DNA from: Actinoplanes regularis
Lineage (GTDB): Bacteria; Actinomycetota; Actinomycetes; Mycobacteriales; Micromonosporaceae
Assembly (NCBI RefSeq): GCF_900188005.1
Contig: NZ_FZNR01000002.1
Location: forward strand, 372,001-436,000
Direction: 5' to 3'
Length of the DNA: 64,000 nt
How positions within the stretch are numbered: position 1 is the first letter of the stretch; each line of letters starts with the position of its first letter. Shown piece after piece: positions 6,215 to 15,396 of this stretch. Both the position numbers and the translations under genes were made by a program. Below the pieces are notes generated by a model. The model was not told the origin of the DNA. It worked only from the letters and a program-made list of their open reading frames with translations, and searched no databases.

Positions 6215-8071
6215 ATGCCCGACAAGACAGCCGCGCCCGGCTCCGACCACGAGATCGATCTCGACGGTGGCGCGTTCGCCCTGCTGCACCGCGACGGTGC
6301 GGAACACGTCGAGGTGCTGCGCGGGGAGGTGATCACCGTCGACACCCTGGCCGCGATTCCGCTCGAACCCGGGCGGCAGGTGCTCGCCCTGATCCCGTTC
6401 CGGCAGATCGCGGAGCGGGGCTTCGACTGCGTGGACGACGGGGCACCGCTGGAGTGCCTGCTCGTCTCGTCGGTGTCGACCCAGCCGCTCACCGCGTTCC
6501 CGGCCGGTGAGCTGAGCGTCTCCGGCGGGCGGTTCGATCTGGACGACGACGAGTACGGGGCGATCGTCGAGGACGTGCTCCGGGACGAGATCGGGCACGG
6601 CGCGGGCGCGAACTTCGTGATCCACCGGGTGTTCGAGGCGTCCGTCGAGGGGGATCCGGTCGCGGCGGCACGAGCGGCGTTCGGGCGGCTGCTCGCGAAC
6701 GAGCGCGGGACGTACTGGACGTTCCTGGTGCACACCGGGGCGCGGACGCTGGTCGGGGCCACCCCGGAACGGCACGTCAGCGTCAACGAGGGGATCGTGA
6801 TGATGAATCCGATCAGCGGGACGTTCCGCAACGGTTCGGGGTCGCTGCTCGACTTCCTGCGGGATCCGAAGGAGCTCGAGGAGCTGTACATGGTCCTCGA
6901 CGAGGAACTCAAGATGATGGCGACCGTGGCGGAGCACGGCGGGCAGGTGGCCGGGCCGTACCTGAAGCAGATGGCGCACCTGACCCACACCGAGTACCTG
7001 TTGGCCGGGCGGGGTTCGCTGGACGTCCGCGAGGTGCTGCGGGAGACCATGTTCGCGCCGACGGTGACCGGGAGCCCGATCGAGAACGCGTGCCGGGTGA
7101 TCGCGCGGCACGAGCGGCGGGGCCGGGGCTACTACGCGGGTGTACTGGCGCTGCTCTCGGTCGCCGACGACGGCACGCAGACGCTGGACGCGCCGATCCT
7201 GATCAGGACGGCGGAGATCACGCCCGGCGGCACGCTGCGGGTGCCGGTCGGGGCGACCCTGGTGCGGCATTCGACGGCGGCGGGCGAGGTGGCCGAGACC
7301 CACACGAAGGCGGCGGGGGTGCTGGCCGCGCTGGGGGCGGCGACCATTCCGGTACGGACCTCGGCACCGCCCGCGGCCGGCGAGGAGGAGTTGCGGGTGC
7401 TCGCCGCACGCAACGCCGGGCTCGCCCGCTTCTGGCTGGACTCGCGGGAGCCGGGAGCGCTGGCGCTGCCGTCGCTCGCCGGCCGGACCGCGGTGATCGT
7501 GGACGGGGAGGACACCTTCACCGCGATGCTGGCCCACCAGTTGAAGGCGCTCGGCCTGGCCGTCTCGGTCGTACCGTGGTCGGCTCCGCTACCGGCCGCG
7601 GACCTGCTGGTGGCCGGGCCCGGTCCGGGCGATCCGGAGGACGCGGACGACCCGAAGATGGCCGTCGTGCGGGGAGTCGTGGCGGCGCGCCTGGCGGCCG
7701 GTCTGCCGCTCTTCGCGGTCTGCCTGGGGCAGGAGATGCTCGCCCTGGAACTCGGGTTGCCGCTGATCCGGCGGGATGCGCCGTATCAGGGGCTGGCGCG
7801 GGACGTCGACCTGTTCGGCACGGTACGGCGGGTCGGGTTCTACTCCAGCTTCGCCGCCGTCTCCCCAGGCGCGTCGTTCGAGTCCGCGCACGGCCGGGTG
7901 GAGCTCGCCCGGGACCCGGTGGACGGGGCCGTGCACGCGCTGCGTGGGCCGTCCTTCGCCGGTGTTCAGTTCCACCCCGAGTCGGTCCTCAGCCGGGACG
8001 GGATCGACGTGCTCCGGGAACTTCTTCCGCCGCTGCTGAGCGAGGTGGTTAGCCCGCTCACGAACGGGTAG
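6215..8071 (+). CDS. trpE(G): Fused anthranilate synthase, TrpE and TrpG domains in one chain
   Basis: A 618-residue enzyme converting chorismate and glutamine to anthranilate, the first step of tryptophan synthesis. Residues about 1-400 are the chorismate-binding TrpE domain (NPISGTFRNG; TVTGSPIENACRVIARHERRGRGYYAGVLALL). Residues about 425-610 are a class I glutamine amidotransferase with nucleophile Cys503 (AVCLGQE), His587 and Glu589 (FHPES). ATG 6215 has AGGA four bases upstream. The Trp-Trp attenuator just before it is the main reason to call anthranilate synthase and not the similarly fused phenazine enzyme PhzE. No other trp gene is adjacent. The fused form resembles the TrpEG reported from Streptomyces venezuelae and the rhizobial TrpE(G). 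A strong hairpin follows the stop. Confidence 0.87.
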   Translation: MPDKTAAPGSDHEIDLDGGAFALLHRDGAEHVEVLRGEVITVDTLAAIPLEPGRQVLALIPFRQIAERGFDCVDDGAPLECLLVSSVSTQPLTAFPAGELSVSGGRFDLDDDEYGAIVEDVLRDEIGHGAGANFVIHRVFEASVEGDPVAAARAAFGRLLANERGTYWTFLVHTGARTLVGATPERHVSVNEGIVMMNPISGTFRNGSGSLLDFLRDPKELEELYMVLDEELKMMATVAEHGGQVAGPYLKQMAHLTHTEYLLAGRGSLDVREVLRETMFAPTVTGSPIENACRVIARHERRGRGYYAGVLALLSVADDGTQTLDAPILIRTAEITPGGTLRVPVGATLVRHSTAAGEVAETHTKAAGVLAALGAATIPVRTSAPPAAGEEELRVLAARNAGLARFWLDSREPGALALPSLAGRTAVIVDGEDTFTAMLAHQLKALGLAVSVVPWSAPLPAADLLVAGPGPGDPEDADDPKMAVVRGVVAARLAAGLPLFAVCLGQEMLALELGLPLIRRDAPYQGLARDVDLFGTVRRVGFYSSFAAVSPGASFESAHGRVELARDPVDGAVHALRGPSFAGVQFHPESVLSRDGIDVLRELLPPLLSEVVSPLTNG

Positions 8072-8080
8072 CGACTAGTT

Positions 8081-8129
8081 GTGCCGGTGGTTCGAGGTGA
8101 CCGAGAGCCTCACCTTGAACCACCGGCAC
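8081..8129 (+). terminator. Long stem-loop after trpE(G)
   Basis: A 20-bp stem (GTGCCGGTGGTTCGAGGTGA with TCACCTTGAACCACCGGCAC, one G:U) closes a nine-base loop ten bases after the trpE(G) stop. It is the only strong structure before the next gene and probably ends the trpE(G) transcript. Confidence 0.8.
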
Positions 8130-8228
8130 CCCCGTCGGGTGAAAACCGGCGTGAGTGGACCTTGGCGGGGTTTACCGGAGAGCAGACGACGGGTATGCGG
8201 ACGGCGTCGTTGACCTTCGGAGGACACC

Positions 8229-8501
8229 TTGACCGAGCCGCACGTGACCCTCGACCCGCGATCGCTCAACCCGGTGGAAGAGAAACTACGCGGCCCGCTG
8301 GAGGATCAGCTCAGTTCGGCCCTCCAGGCCGCGACGGTCAGAGTCGGCGATCGGTACACCGGGGAGAGCGTCGAGCAGGTCACCGCGATGCTCCTGGAGG
8401 AGGCGAAGGCCGGGCTGCACCCGGACATCGCCGCCGGCTTCCACCCCGACCACGACCAGCTACGCCAGGTGGCCGAGGTGATCGTCAGCCGGACCCGCTG
8501 A
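8229..8501 (+). CDS. Small protein of unknown function (90 aa)
   Basis: The frame opens at TTG 8229, four bases after a strong GGAGGA. GTG 8244 is an in-frame alternative. The protein is acidic and helical, with VEEKLRGPLEDQLSSALQAATVRV followed by SVEQVTAMLLEEAKAGLHPDIAAGFHPDHDQL, and no membrane segment. No family is recognised. It ends 15 bases before the convergent GH63 stop and follows the trpE(G) terminator, so it is probably monocistronic. Confidence 0.6.
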   Translation: MTEPHVTLDPRSLNPVEEKLRGPLEDQLSSALQAATVRVGDRYTGESVEQVTAMLLEEAKAGLHPDIAAGFHPDHDQLRQVAEVIVSRTR

Positions 8502-8516
8502 CGCCGGACCGCTCGT

Positions 8517-11153
8517 TCACCGGCCGGCGCGCAGGGTGAGGATCAGGTCGACGACCAGGGCGCTCCAGCCGGTCTGGTGCCAGGCGCCCAGGCCCGCGCC
8601 GTTGTCCCCGTGGAAGTACTCCGGGAAGACGACCAGGTCCTTCCAGTCCGGGTGGGTCTGGAACAGGTCCGTCGCGCCGTAGATCGGGCGGCGCCCGTCC
8701 GCGTCCGGAACGAACAGGGCGATCAGCCGCCGCGCCAGGTCGTCGGCGACCTCGGTGAGCGAGACCTTGACCTGCGAGCCGGTCGGATACTCCACCCGCA
8801 GGTCCTCGCCGTAGAACTCGGCGAACTCCCGGAGCGCCTCCACGAGCAGGTAGTTGACCGGCATCCAGATCGGGCCGCGCCAGTTCGAGTTGCCGCCGAA
8901 CAGGCCGCTGGTGCTCTCGGCGGGTTCGTAACCCACGGTGAAGTCGGATCCGCCCAGGGACACGGTGAACGGCTTCTCCAGGTGCGCCCGGGAGAGCGTG
9001 CGCAGGCCGTACGGCGAAAGGAACTCCTCGGGGTCCAGCAACCGTGCCAGGATCCGCAGCAGTTGGTCCTGGCCGACCATGCTCAGCAGTTGCTGGCGGC
9101 GCCGGTCGGCGCCCAGGCGCCGGGAGCTGATCACGTTGCCGTAGTCGGTCTGGTTGTGCAGCATCCAGCGGACCCGGGCGGTCACCTCGGGTAACCGGTT
9201 CAGGGTGTCCGAGGTGAGCCGGGTGGTCGCGGCGAGCGGTAGCAGGCCGACGATCGAGCGGGCCTTGAGCGGCACCCGGTGGCCGTCGGGCAGGCGCAGC
9301 ACGTCGTAGAAGAAGCTGTCCTCCTCGTCCCAGAGCCCCTGCCGGTACGCCGCCTCGGCGATGTACGTGAAGTGCTCGAAGAACTTGGTGGCCATGTCCT
9401 CGTACGCCCGGTCGTGCAGGGCCAGGACGATCGACATGTCGAGCAGGTTGAGGGCGTACATCGCCATCCAGCCCGTGCCGTCGGACTGCTCGAGGACGCC
9501 GGCGACCGGCAGCGCGGCCGAGCGGTCGAACGGGCCGACGTTGTCCAGGCCGAGGAAGCCGCCCTCGAAGACGTTGTTGCCGCCGACGTCCTTGCGGTTG
9601 ACCCACCAGGTGAAGTTGAGCAGCAGCTTGTGCATCACCTTGGCGAGGAAGTCGAAGTCGTGGCCGCCGTCGATCTCGAAGACCCGCAGCGCCGCCCAGG
9701 CGTGCACGGGCGGGTTCACGTCGGAGAACGACCACTCGTACGCCGGGATCTGCCCGTTCGGATGCATGTACCACTCACGCAGCAGCAGGAGCAGCTGCGA
9801 CTTGGCGAAGCCGGGGTCGACCCGGCTGATGCTGACACAGTGGAACGCCAGGTCCCAGGCGGCGTACCAGGGGTACTCCCACGGGTCCGGCATGCTGATC
9901 ACGTCGAAGCTGTTCATGTGCCACCAGCCGTGGTTGCGCCCGAAGCGCCGGCCCGGCGGTGGCGGCGAGTTGGCGGGGTCGCCGACCAGCCACTGCTTGA
10001 CGTCGAAGTGGTAGAACTGCTTGCCCCACATGAGACCGGCGACGCCCTGCCGGGCCACCGCGGTCTCGGCCTCGGTGGCGGCGGCCGGGATCACCTCGGC
10101 GAAGAAGTCGTCGGCCTCGGCGAGCCGGCCACGCATCACCGCGGCCCACTCGTCGGCGAGGTCGAGCGGCGGGGCCGGGGCCTCGCTCTGGGTCAGGCGC
10201 AGCCGGATCGTCCGGGTCTCCCCGGCCTTCAGGGTGATCTCGTAGTGCAGCGATCCCTTGGTCCCGACGCCGTCGGGGTTGACCGTCGGCATGCCGGAGA
10301 TCAGGAAGTCGTTGATCCCGTCCTTCGGGTACGGGCTGCGGCCCGGCAGTCCCCACAGGCGCTGGGAGTTGGTCTCGTTGTCGCAGACCAGCGCGGGCGG
10401 GCCGGCCTCGGCGTCGAGGGTGATGTGCCCGATCGACGGGTGCTGCCCGGTGAGCCGTCCGGGGCTGCCGGTCAGCGACGGCATCGGCCGGTTCGGCAGC
10501 CCCCAGGACCAGGTGTTGCGGAACCACAGGGTCGGCAGCACGTGCAGGGTGGCCGGCTCGGGGCCGCGGTTGGCGACGGTGATCGCGAGGCACATGTCGT
10601 GCGGGCCGGCCTTGGCGTAGTCGACGGTGACCGCCCAGAACCGGTCCTGGTCGAAGACGCCGGTGTCGACCAGCTCGTACTCGCTCTCCGTCCGGGAGCG
10701 CCGGCCGTTGACCCGGACCAGTTGGTCGTACGGGAACTCGGCCTGCGGGTAGTGGTAACGCCACCGCATCCACGAGTGGGTCGGCGTCGAGTCCTGGTAC
10801 CACCAGTAGTCCTTGGCGTCCTCGCCGTGGTTGCCACCGTCGCCGCCGAGGCCGAACATCCGCTCCTTGAGGATCGGGTCCTTACCGTTCCAGAGCGCGA
10901 GCGCGAAGCAGAACGTCTGCCGGTCGTCGCAGACCCCGGCCATGCCGTCCTCGTTCCAGCGGTACGCCCGGGACCGCGCGTGATCGTGCGGGAAGTAGTC
11001 CCACGCCGTCCCGTGCTCGCTGTAGTCCTCCCGGACCGTCCCCCACGCACGCTCCGCGAGGAAGGGACCCCACGCACGCCACGGCTGCTCGCCGGAGTCG
11101 GCCTGAGCCAGCCGCTCCCGCTCCGACACGTCCGTCCTCACCATCCCCACCAT
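8517..11153 (-). CDS. GH63-family glucosidase (mannosylglycerate hydrolase / MGH1-like)
   Basis: An 878-residue soluble enzyme with the (alpha/alpha)6 barrel of GH63. The N-terminal half is a beta-sandwich (residues about 20-380, AWGTVREDYSEHGTAWDYFPHDHARSRAYRW). The barrel contains WEYPWYAAWDLAFHCV, where the Asp in AAWD is the expected general acid, PAYEWSFSDVNPPVHAWA, and NSNWRGPIWMPVNYLLVEAL near residue 730. Family members hydrolyse alpha-glucosides or mannosyl/glucosylglycerate; substrate cannot be fixed from sequence. No signal peptide is seen, so it is cytoplasmic. It is divergent from a debranching-enzyme-type gene 96 bases away, suggesting joint use in storage-carbohydrate or compatible-solute turnover. 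Confidence 0.85.
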   Translation of the reverse strand: MVGMVRTDVSERERLAQADSGEQPWRAWGPFLAERAWGTVREDYSEHGTAWDYFPHDHARSRAYRWNEDGMAGVCDDRQTFCFALALWNGKDPILKERMFGLGGDGGNHGEDAKDYWWYQDSTPTHSWMRWRYHYPQAEFPYDQLVRVNGRRSRTESEYELVDTGVFDQDRFWAVTVDYAKAGPHDMCLAITVANRGPEPATLHVLPTLWFRNTWSWGLPNRPMPSLTGSPGRLTGQHPSIGHITLDAEAGPPALVCDNETNSQRLWGLPGRSPYPKDGINDFLISGMPTVNPDGVGTKGSLHYEITLKAGETRTIRLRLTQSEAPAPPLDLADEWAAVMRGRLAEADDFFAEVIPAAATEAETAVARQGVAGLMWGKQFYHFDVKQWLVGDPANSPPPPGRRFGRNHGWWHMNSFDVISMPDPWEYPWYAAWDLAFHCVSISRVDPGFAKSQLLLLLREWYMHPNGQIPAYEWSFSDVNPPVHAWAALRVFEIDGGHDFDFLAKVMHKLLLNFTWWVNRKDVGGNNVFEGGFLGLDNVGPFDRSAALPVAGVLEQSDGTGWMAMYALNLLDMSIVLALHDRAYEDMATKFFEHFTYIAEAAYRQGLWDEEDSFFYDVLRLPDGHRVPLKARSIVGLLPLAATTRLTSDTLNRLPEVTARVRWMLHNQTDYGNVISSRRLGADRRRQQLLSMVGQDQLLRILARLLDPEEFLSPYGLRTLSRAHLEKPFTVSLGGSDFTVGYEPAESTSGLFGGNSNWRGPIWMPVNYLLVEALREFAEFYGEDLRVEYPTGSQVKVSLTEVADDLARRLIALFVPDADGRRPIYGATDLFQTHPDWKDLVVFPEYFHGDNGAGLGAWHQTGWSALVVDLILTLRAGR

Positions 11154-11249
11154 TTACGACCCCGGAGTCGATCACACTGAGACTGTCATGGTCTGGTGTC
11201 AAGAGTGTCTGCTCCGCCGATTCTCCCCCACTGCCGGAGGTCTCCTCCC

Positions 11250-13109
11250 TTGTCCGTCCCGTTCCCGATCACCTTCGGACCACAGGTCTGTACCGATCTG
11301 ACCAGCGGCTCGGCCCGGGAATGGCTGGTACCCGACGGGACCGGCGGCTATGCCATGGGCACCGTCACGGGGCTGCGTACCCGCCGTTATCACGGCCTGC
11401 TGGTGGTGGCGGGAATGACACCGGCGTCCCGCATGCTGGGCCTCGCGTCCCTCGACGCGGTACTGACGCTGCCGTCCGGGGCGCGGGTGCGGCTGGGCTG
11501 CCACGAGTGGTCCGGCGGGGCGGTCGAGCCGCGCGGGCACCTGCTGCTCACCTCGTTCGCGCTGATCGACGGGGTGCCGCGGTGGCGGTGGCGGATCGGT
11601 GACGTCGTGATCGAGCGGGAGATCGCCATGGTCCACGGCCGCCCCTCGGTCGCGGTGGTGCACCGGTTGATCGCCGGCGGCCCGGTGCGGCTCGCGCTGG
11701 AGGCGCTCTGCGCCTGGCGGGACGCCCACGGTGCGCAATCCACCACACTGGACGTCGCGGCCGCCGCGGACGGCTGCGTGGTCGAGGGCGCCTACCGGAT
11801 CTCCGGGCCGGGCTTCACCCCGGCCGGCGAATGGTTCCGAGGCGCCCGCTACCGCGAGGAGGCCGCACGCGGCCTTCAAGATCAAGAGGATTTGTGGTAC
11901 GCGGGGAGCTTCCACGCGGCGCTGGACCGCCCCGGAGCGACCGCCTCCTGCGCGGCCTGGGCGGGCACTCTCGACGAGCCGCCCCCGCCCGCCACCGACG
12001 TGGTCGACGCCGCGCGGACGCGCAACCGGGCGGTGGTCGCCGCCGCCCGCCCCGCCGACCCGGTACAGGCCACCCTGGCCCTGGCCGCGGACGCGTTCGT
12101 GGTCCGGACCCGGAACGGCCCGGACGTGGTGGCCGGCTACCCGTGGTTCGGCGCGTGGTCGCGAGACACGATGATCAGCTACGAGGGCCTGTTCCTGGCG
12201 ACCGGCCGCGCCTCGCTCGGCCGTGACCTGCTCCGCGCCTACGCCGCCACGCTCTCCGAGGGCATGCTGGCGAACACCGCGGACACCGGTGGCGTCGAGT
12301 ACAACACCGTCGACGGCACACTCTGGTTCCTGCACGCGGTCGACCGGCACGTGACGGTCACCGGCGACACAGATCTCGCCGCCGAGCTGCGACCGGCCCT
12401 CGCCGGCGTGATCGAGCACCACCTGGCCGGGACCCGGTACGGCATCCGCGCCGACCCGGCCGACGGCCTGCTCGTCCAGGGCGCCCCCGGCACGGCATTG
12501 ACCTGGATGGACGCCCGGGTCGACGGGGTGCCGGTGACCGCCCGGTCGGGCAAGGCGGTCGACGTGAACGCCGTCTGGATCAACGGCCTGGCCACCCTCG
12601 GCTCCACCTTCGCGCCGGTGCATGCCCGGGCCCGGGAGAGCTTCGCCCGCGCCTTCCCCACCCCGTCCGGGCTGCTGCGGGACGTGCTCGGCGACCACCC
12701 GCTCCGGCCCAACCAGCTGCTCGCCTGGTCGCTGCCGCACGCCCCGCTGCGCCCGGACCCGGCCGTGCTCGCCCGGATCGGGGCCGCCCTGCTCACCCCG
12801 GCGGGGCTGCGCAGCCAGGCGCCCGGAACCCCCGGCTACCACGGGCGGCACCGGGGCGGGCCGGCCGAGCGGGACACCGCGTACCACACCGGCACCGTCT
12901 GGCCCTGGCTCACCGGCCCGTACGTGAGCGCCTGGCGCCGGCTCGGCGTCGAGGTCCCGGACGTACTCGCCGACGCCGAGCGGCACCTGACCGAGTTCGG
13001 CCTCGGCTCGATCTCGGAGACCGCCGAGGGTGATGCTCCGCACGATGCCACCGGCTGCCCGTTCCAGGCGTGGTCGGTCGCCGAGCACCTGCGGGTGCGA
13101 AAACTCTGA
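11250..13109 (+). CDS. Amylo-alpha-1,6-glucosidase (GH133, bacterial glycogen debranching type)
   Basis: About 619 residues. The N-terminal GDE_N domain has REWLVPDGTGGYAMGTVTGLRTRRYHGLLV, the hallmark of the family. The C-terminal (alpha/alpha)6 domain has DVVAGYPWFGAWSRDTMISYEGL (catalytic Asp region) and AYHTGTVWPWLTGPYVSAW near the end. These enzymes remove alpha-1,6-linked glucose at glycogen branch stubs. TTG 11250, nine bases after GGAGG, fits better than the GTG 54 bases upstream, because homology begins at FPITFG. No signal peptide. The gene is head-to-head with the GH63 gene, and a GGDEF gene follows after 51 bases. Confidence 0.87.
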   Translation: MSVPFPITFGPQVCTDLTSGSAREWLVPDGTGGYAMGTVTGLRTRRYHGLLVVAGMTPASRMLGLASLDAVLTLPSGARVRLGCHEWSGGAVEPRGHLLLTSFALIDGVPRWRWRIGDVVIEREIAMVHGRPSVAVVHRLIAGGPVRLALEALCAWRDAHGAQSTTLDVAAAADGCVVEGAYRISGPGFTPAGEWFRGARYREEAARGLQDQEDLWYAGSFHAALDRPGATASCAAWAGTLDEPPPPATDVVDAARTRNRAVVAAARPADPVQATLALAADAFVVRTRNGPDVVAGYPWFGAWSRDTMISYEGLFLATGRASLGRDLLRAYAATLSEGMLANTADTGGVEYNTVDGTLWFLHAVDRHVTVTGDTDLAAELRPALAGVIEHHLAGTRYGIRADPADGLLVQGAPGTALTWMDARVDGVPVTARSGKAVDVNAVWINGLATLGSTFAPVHARARESFARAFPTPSGLLRDVLGDHPLRPNQLLAWSLPHAPLRPDPAVLARIGAALLTPAGLRSQAPGTPGYHGRHRGGPAERDTAYHTGTVWPWLTGPYVSAWRRLGVEVPDVLADAERHLTEFGLGSISETAEGDAPHDATGCPFQAWSVAEHLRVRKL

Positions 13110-13160
13110 GGCAACCGACGGCGTACCCGGACGGCAACAGCCGCTCCCGATGGTGGGGAC

Positions 13161-14651
13161 ATGGATCGCATCCGGGCCGGCAGGGCCAGCATCGTGTGGC
13201 GGCTCTGGCTCGCCGTCGTGGCCGCCTGCGCGCTGTTCCAAATCCTGGCGCAGCTGTTCGGCCTGCCGTTCCTGGTCTCCGAGATCACGTATTCGACGGT
13301 CTCCTGCGCCGTCCCGATCATGATCCTGGTCGGCGTCCGGCTGCACCGGCCGGCCCGGCGCGCCGCGTGGATCATGCTGGCTCTCGGCCAGACGGTGTAC
13401 GCGGCCGCCGACGCGGTCTACAGCTACGACGTCTGGAGCACCGGGGACATGGCTGAGCCGACCCCGAGCGACGTGCTCTACCTGAGCAGTTACCTGCTGA
13501 CCGGCGTCGCGGTGCTGATCTTCGTTCGGCGGCGCACTCCCGGCTGGGACTTCGCCACCGCGATCGACGCGCTCGTGATCGCGCTCAGCTCCGGGATGCT
13601 GACCTGGGTGTTCCTGATCGAACCGGTGGCCAGCGACCCGGCCCTCGCGCTGCCCGCGAAGCTGACCGAGGCGGCGTACCCGGTCCTCGATCTGATGCTG
13701 CTGATCCTCGCGGTCCGGCTGGTGCTCGGCGCGGGCAACCGTGGCAGCGTGCACCGGATGCTCTTCGGCTACCTCGGGTTGATGTTCGCCGCGGACACCG
13801 CCTACGCCGTGATGGGCATCATGGGCTTTGACAACACGACCGAGCCGTACACCGCCGGCCTCTGGATGGTCTCGCTCGGCCTGCTCGCCGCCTGCGCGCT
13901 GCACCCGGTGATGCGTGACTTCGACTCCCGCAGCCAAGTGGCCGCCCCCGATGCCACCCCGGCCCGGTTGATCATGCTCGCCTGCGCCGTGCTGATGGTG
14001 CCGGGCCTGCAGTTCACCGAGTACCTGGCTGGGCAGGAGCTGAACGTGCCGCTGTCCAGCGCCGCCTGCGCGGTGATGTTCCTGCTGGTCCTGGCCCGGA
14101 TGGCGGGTCTGGTCGCGGCCCAGCGGCGGGCCGCCGACACCGACGGGCTGACCGGGGTGAGCAACCGCCGGCACCTCGAGGAGACGCTCGCGACCGAGTG
14201 CCGGCGGGCCGCCCGGTCCGGTTACCGCCTCGGCCTACTCATGATCGACATCGACCACTTCAAAAAGATCAACGATACGTACGGCCACCCGGGCGGCGAC
14301 CGCGTGCTGTGCGAGCTGGCGCGGCGGCTGTCCAGCGGCGGCCGGGCCGGCAGCCTGCTCGCCCGGTACGGCGGCGAGGAGTTCGTCGCCCTGGTCCCGC
14401 ACGTCGGCGACGACGAGTTGCCGCTGATCGCCGAACGGATCCGGCTCGCCGTCGCCGGCCTCCCGATCCAGGTCGACGACCAGACCCTGATCACGGTCAC
14501 CGCGTCCGTCGGGGCTACTGCCGCGCTCGGCCCGGACCTCCACCCGCAGGACCTCCTGCGGGCCGCCGACGAGGCGCTCTACACGGCGAAATCCGCCGGC
14601 CGGAACCGCGTGGTGATCGCACCCGACGCCCGGACAGCCATCCCCCGATAG
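13161..14651 (+). CDS. Membrane-anchored GGDEF protein, predicted diguanylate cyclase
   Basis: 496 residues. The first 320 or so hold about nine to ten hydrophobic segments, beginning VWRLWLAVVAACALFQILAQLFG, and form a membrane sensor module. The C-terminal GGDEF domain begins ADTDGLTGVSNRRHLEETL, has the metal-binding MIDIDHFKKINDTYGH, and the active-site loop ARYGGEEFVALV (GGEEF at 404-408). It should make cyclic di-GMP from two GTP. The inhibitory I-site five residues before the active loop reads RAGS instead of RxxD, so product feedback may be lost. No EAL domain is present. The last codons (DARTAIPR) lie inside the first copy of a 62-bp tandem repeat that continues past the stop. Confidence 0.87.
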   Translation: MDRIRAGRASIVWRLWLAVVAACALFQILAQLFGLPFLVSEITYSTVSCAVPIMILVGVRLHRPARRAAWIMLALGQTVYAAADAVYSYDVWSTGDMAEPTPSDVLYLSSYLLTGVAVLIFVRRRTPGWDFATAIDALVIALSSGMLTWVFLIEPVASDPALALPAKLTEAAYPVLDLMLLILAVRLVLGAGNRGSVHRMLFGYLGLMFAADTAYAVMGIMGFDNTTEPYTAGLWMVSLGLLAACALHPVMRDFDSRSQVAAPDATPARLIMLACAVLMVPGLQFTEYLAGQELNVPLSSAACAVMFLLVLARMAGLVAAQRRAADTDGLTGVSNRRHLEETLATECRRAARSGYRLGLLMIDIDHFKKINDTYGHPGGDRVLCELARRLSSGGRAGSLLARYGGEEFVALVPHVGDDELPLIAERIRLAVAGLPIQVDDQTLITVTASVGATAALGPDLHPQDLLRAADEALYTAKSAGRNRVVIAPDARTAIPR

Positions 14652-14865
14652 TCCCGGCACCCACCTCCCGGCACCACGCCGCACCCAACGCCCAGACAGC
14701 CATCCCCCGATAGTCCCGACACCACCTCCCGGCACCACGCCGCACCCAACGCCCATCCCCGGATACACCCGGCACCCGCTTCCCAGCACCACGCCGCACC
14801 TGACGCCCGGACAGCCATCCCCGGATAGTCCCGGCGCCCGCTTCCCGGCACCACGCCGGACCTGT
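14627..14865. repeat. Four-copy tandem repeat (54-62 bp) that starts inside the GGDEF gene's last codons
   Basis: Units begin CGCCCGGACAGCCATCCCCC at 14627, 14689, 14750 and 14804, with lengths 62, 61, 54 and about 61 bp. The first contains the final eight codons and stop of the GGDEF gene. Later copies carry the same TAG-containing segment, so they look like serial duplications of the gene's 3' end. They occupy most of the space up to the Nudix gene at 14911. Confidence 0.88.
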
Positions 14866-14910
14866 CCGGCGTTCACACCCCGGCAACCGCCCGCGGATAG
14901 GGTCCGGGTC

Positions 14911-15396
14911 ATGCCTGTCTCCGATTACGTCCAGAACCTGCGGGCCCACGTCGGTCACGACCTGCTCATGTTCCCGACGGTCGCCGCGATCGTCCTGAAC
15001 GACCGCGGCGAGGTCCTGCTGCACCAGCGCAGCGACAACGGGCAGTGGAACCTGATCGCCGGCCTGATGGACCCGGGCGAGCAGCCGGCCGGCGCCGTGG
15101 CCCGCGAGGTCGAGGAGGAGACCGCGGTCCAGATCAAGATCGAACGGCTGGCCGGGGTGGTGTCGCACGAGGTCACCTACGTGAACGGCGACCACTGCCA
15201 GATGGTCAACATGTTCTTCCGGTGCCGGGCGGTCGGCGGCGAGGCCCGGGTCAACGACAGCGAATCCCTGGCGGTGGGCTGGTTCCCCGTGGACGCCCTG
15301 CCCGAACTCACCCCGTTCACCCGGCGGATGCTCGCGATCGCCCTCGAGGACGACGCCCCTGCCTACTTCGCCGCGCCCGGCGAGGCCGGCTTCTAA
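14911..15396 (+). CDS. Nudix hydrolase
   Basis: 161 residues of the Nudix fold, hydrolysing a nucleoside diphosphate linked to another moiety with Mg2+. The Nudix box runs from GLMDPGEQ to AREVEEETAV (about residues 51-73). It keeps both catalytic glutamate positions, but the final Gly is replaced by Ala. An N-terminal helix (SDYVQNLRAHVGHDLLMFP) precedes VAAIVLNDRGEVLLHQRSDNGQW. Substrate unknown. It starts 45 bases after the repeat array and its own 3' end is copied downstream. It lies between cyclic-di-GMP and chemoreceptor genes without obvious linkage to either. Confidence 0.85.
   Translation: MPVSDYVQNLRAHVGHDLLMFPTVAAIVLNDRGEVLLHQRSDNGQWNLIAGLMDPGEQPAGAVAREVEEETAVQIKIERLAGVVSHEVTYVNGDHCQMVNMFFRCRAVGGEARVNDSESLAVGWFPVDALPELTPFTRRMLAIALEDDAPAYFAAPGEAGF

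Noticed and set aside
5971..7050. N-terminal extension of the phosphotransferase frame to 7050
   Set aside because: The extension is antisense to the trp leader and trpE(G); homology to kinases starts near 5970.
6215..8071. Phenazine-type ADIC synthase (PhzE)
   Set aside because: Domain order is the same, but no other phz gene is nearby and a Trp-Trp attenuator precedes the gene, which fits anthranilate synthase.
11199..14174. 991-residue minus-strand frame opposite the GH133 and GGDEF genes
   Set aside because: It lies opposite two genes with clear domains and has only antisense-type composition.
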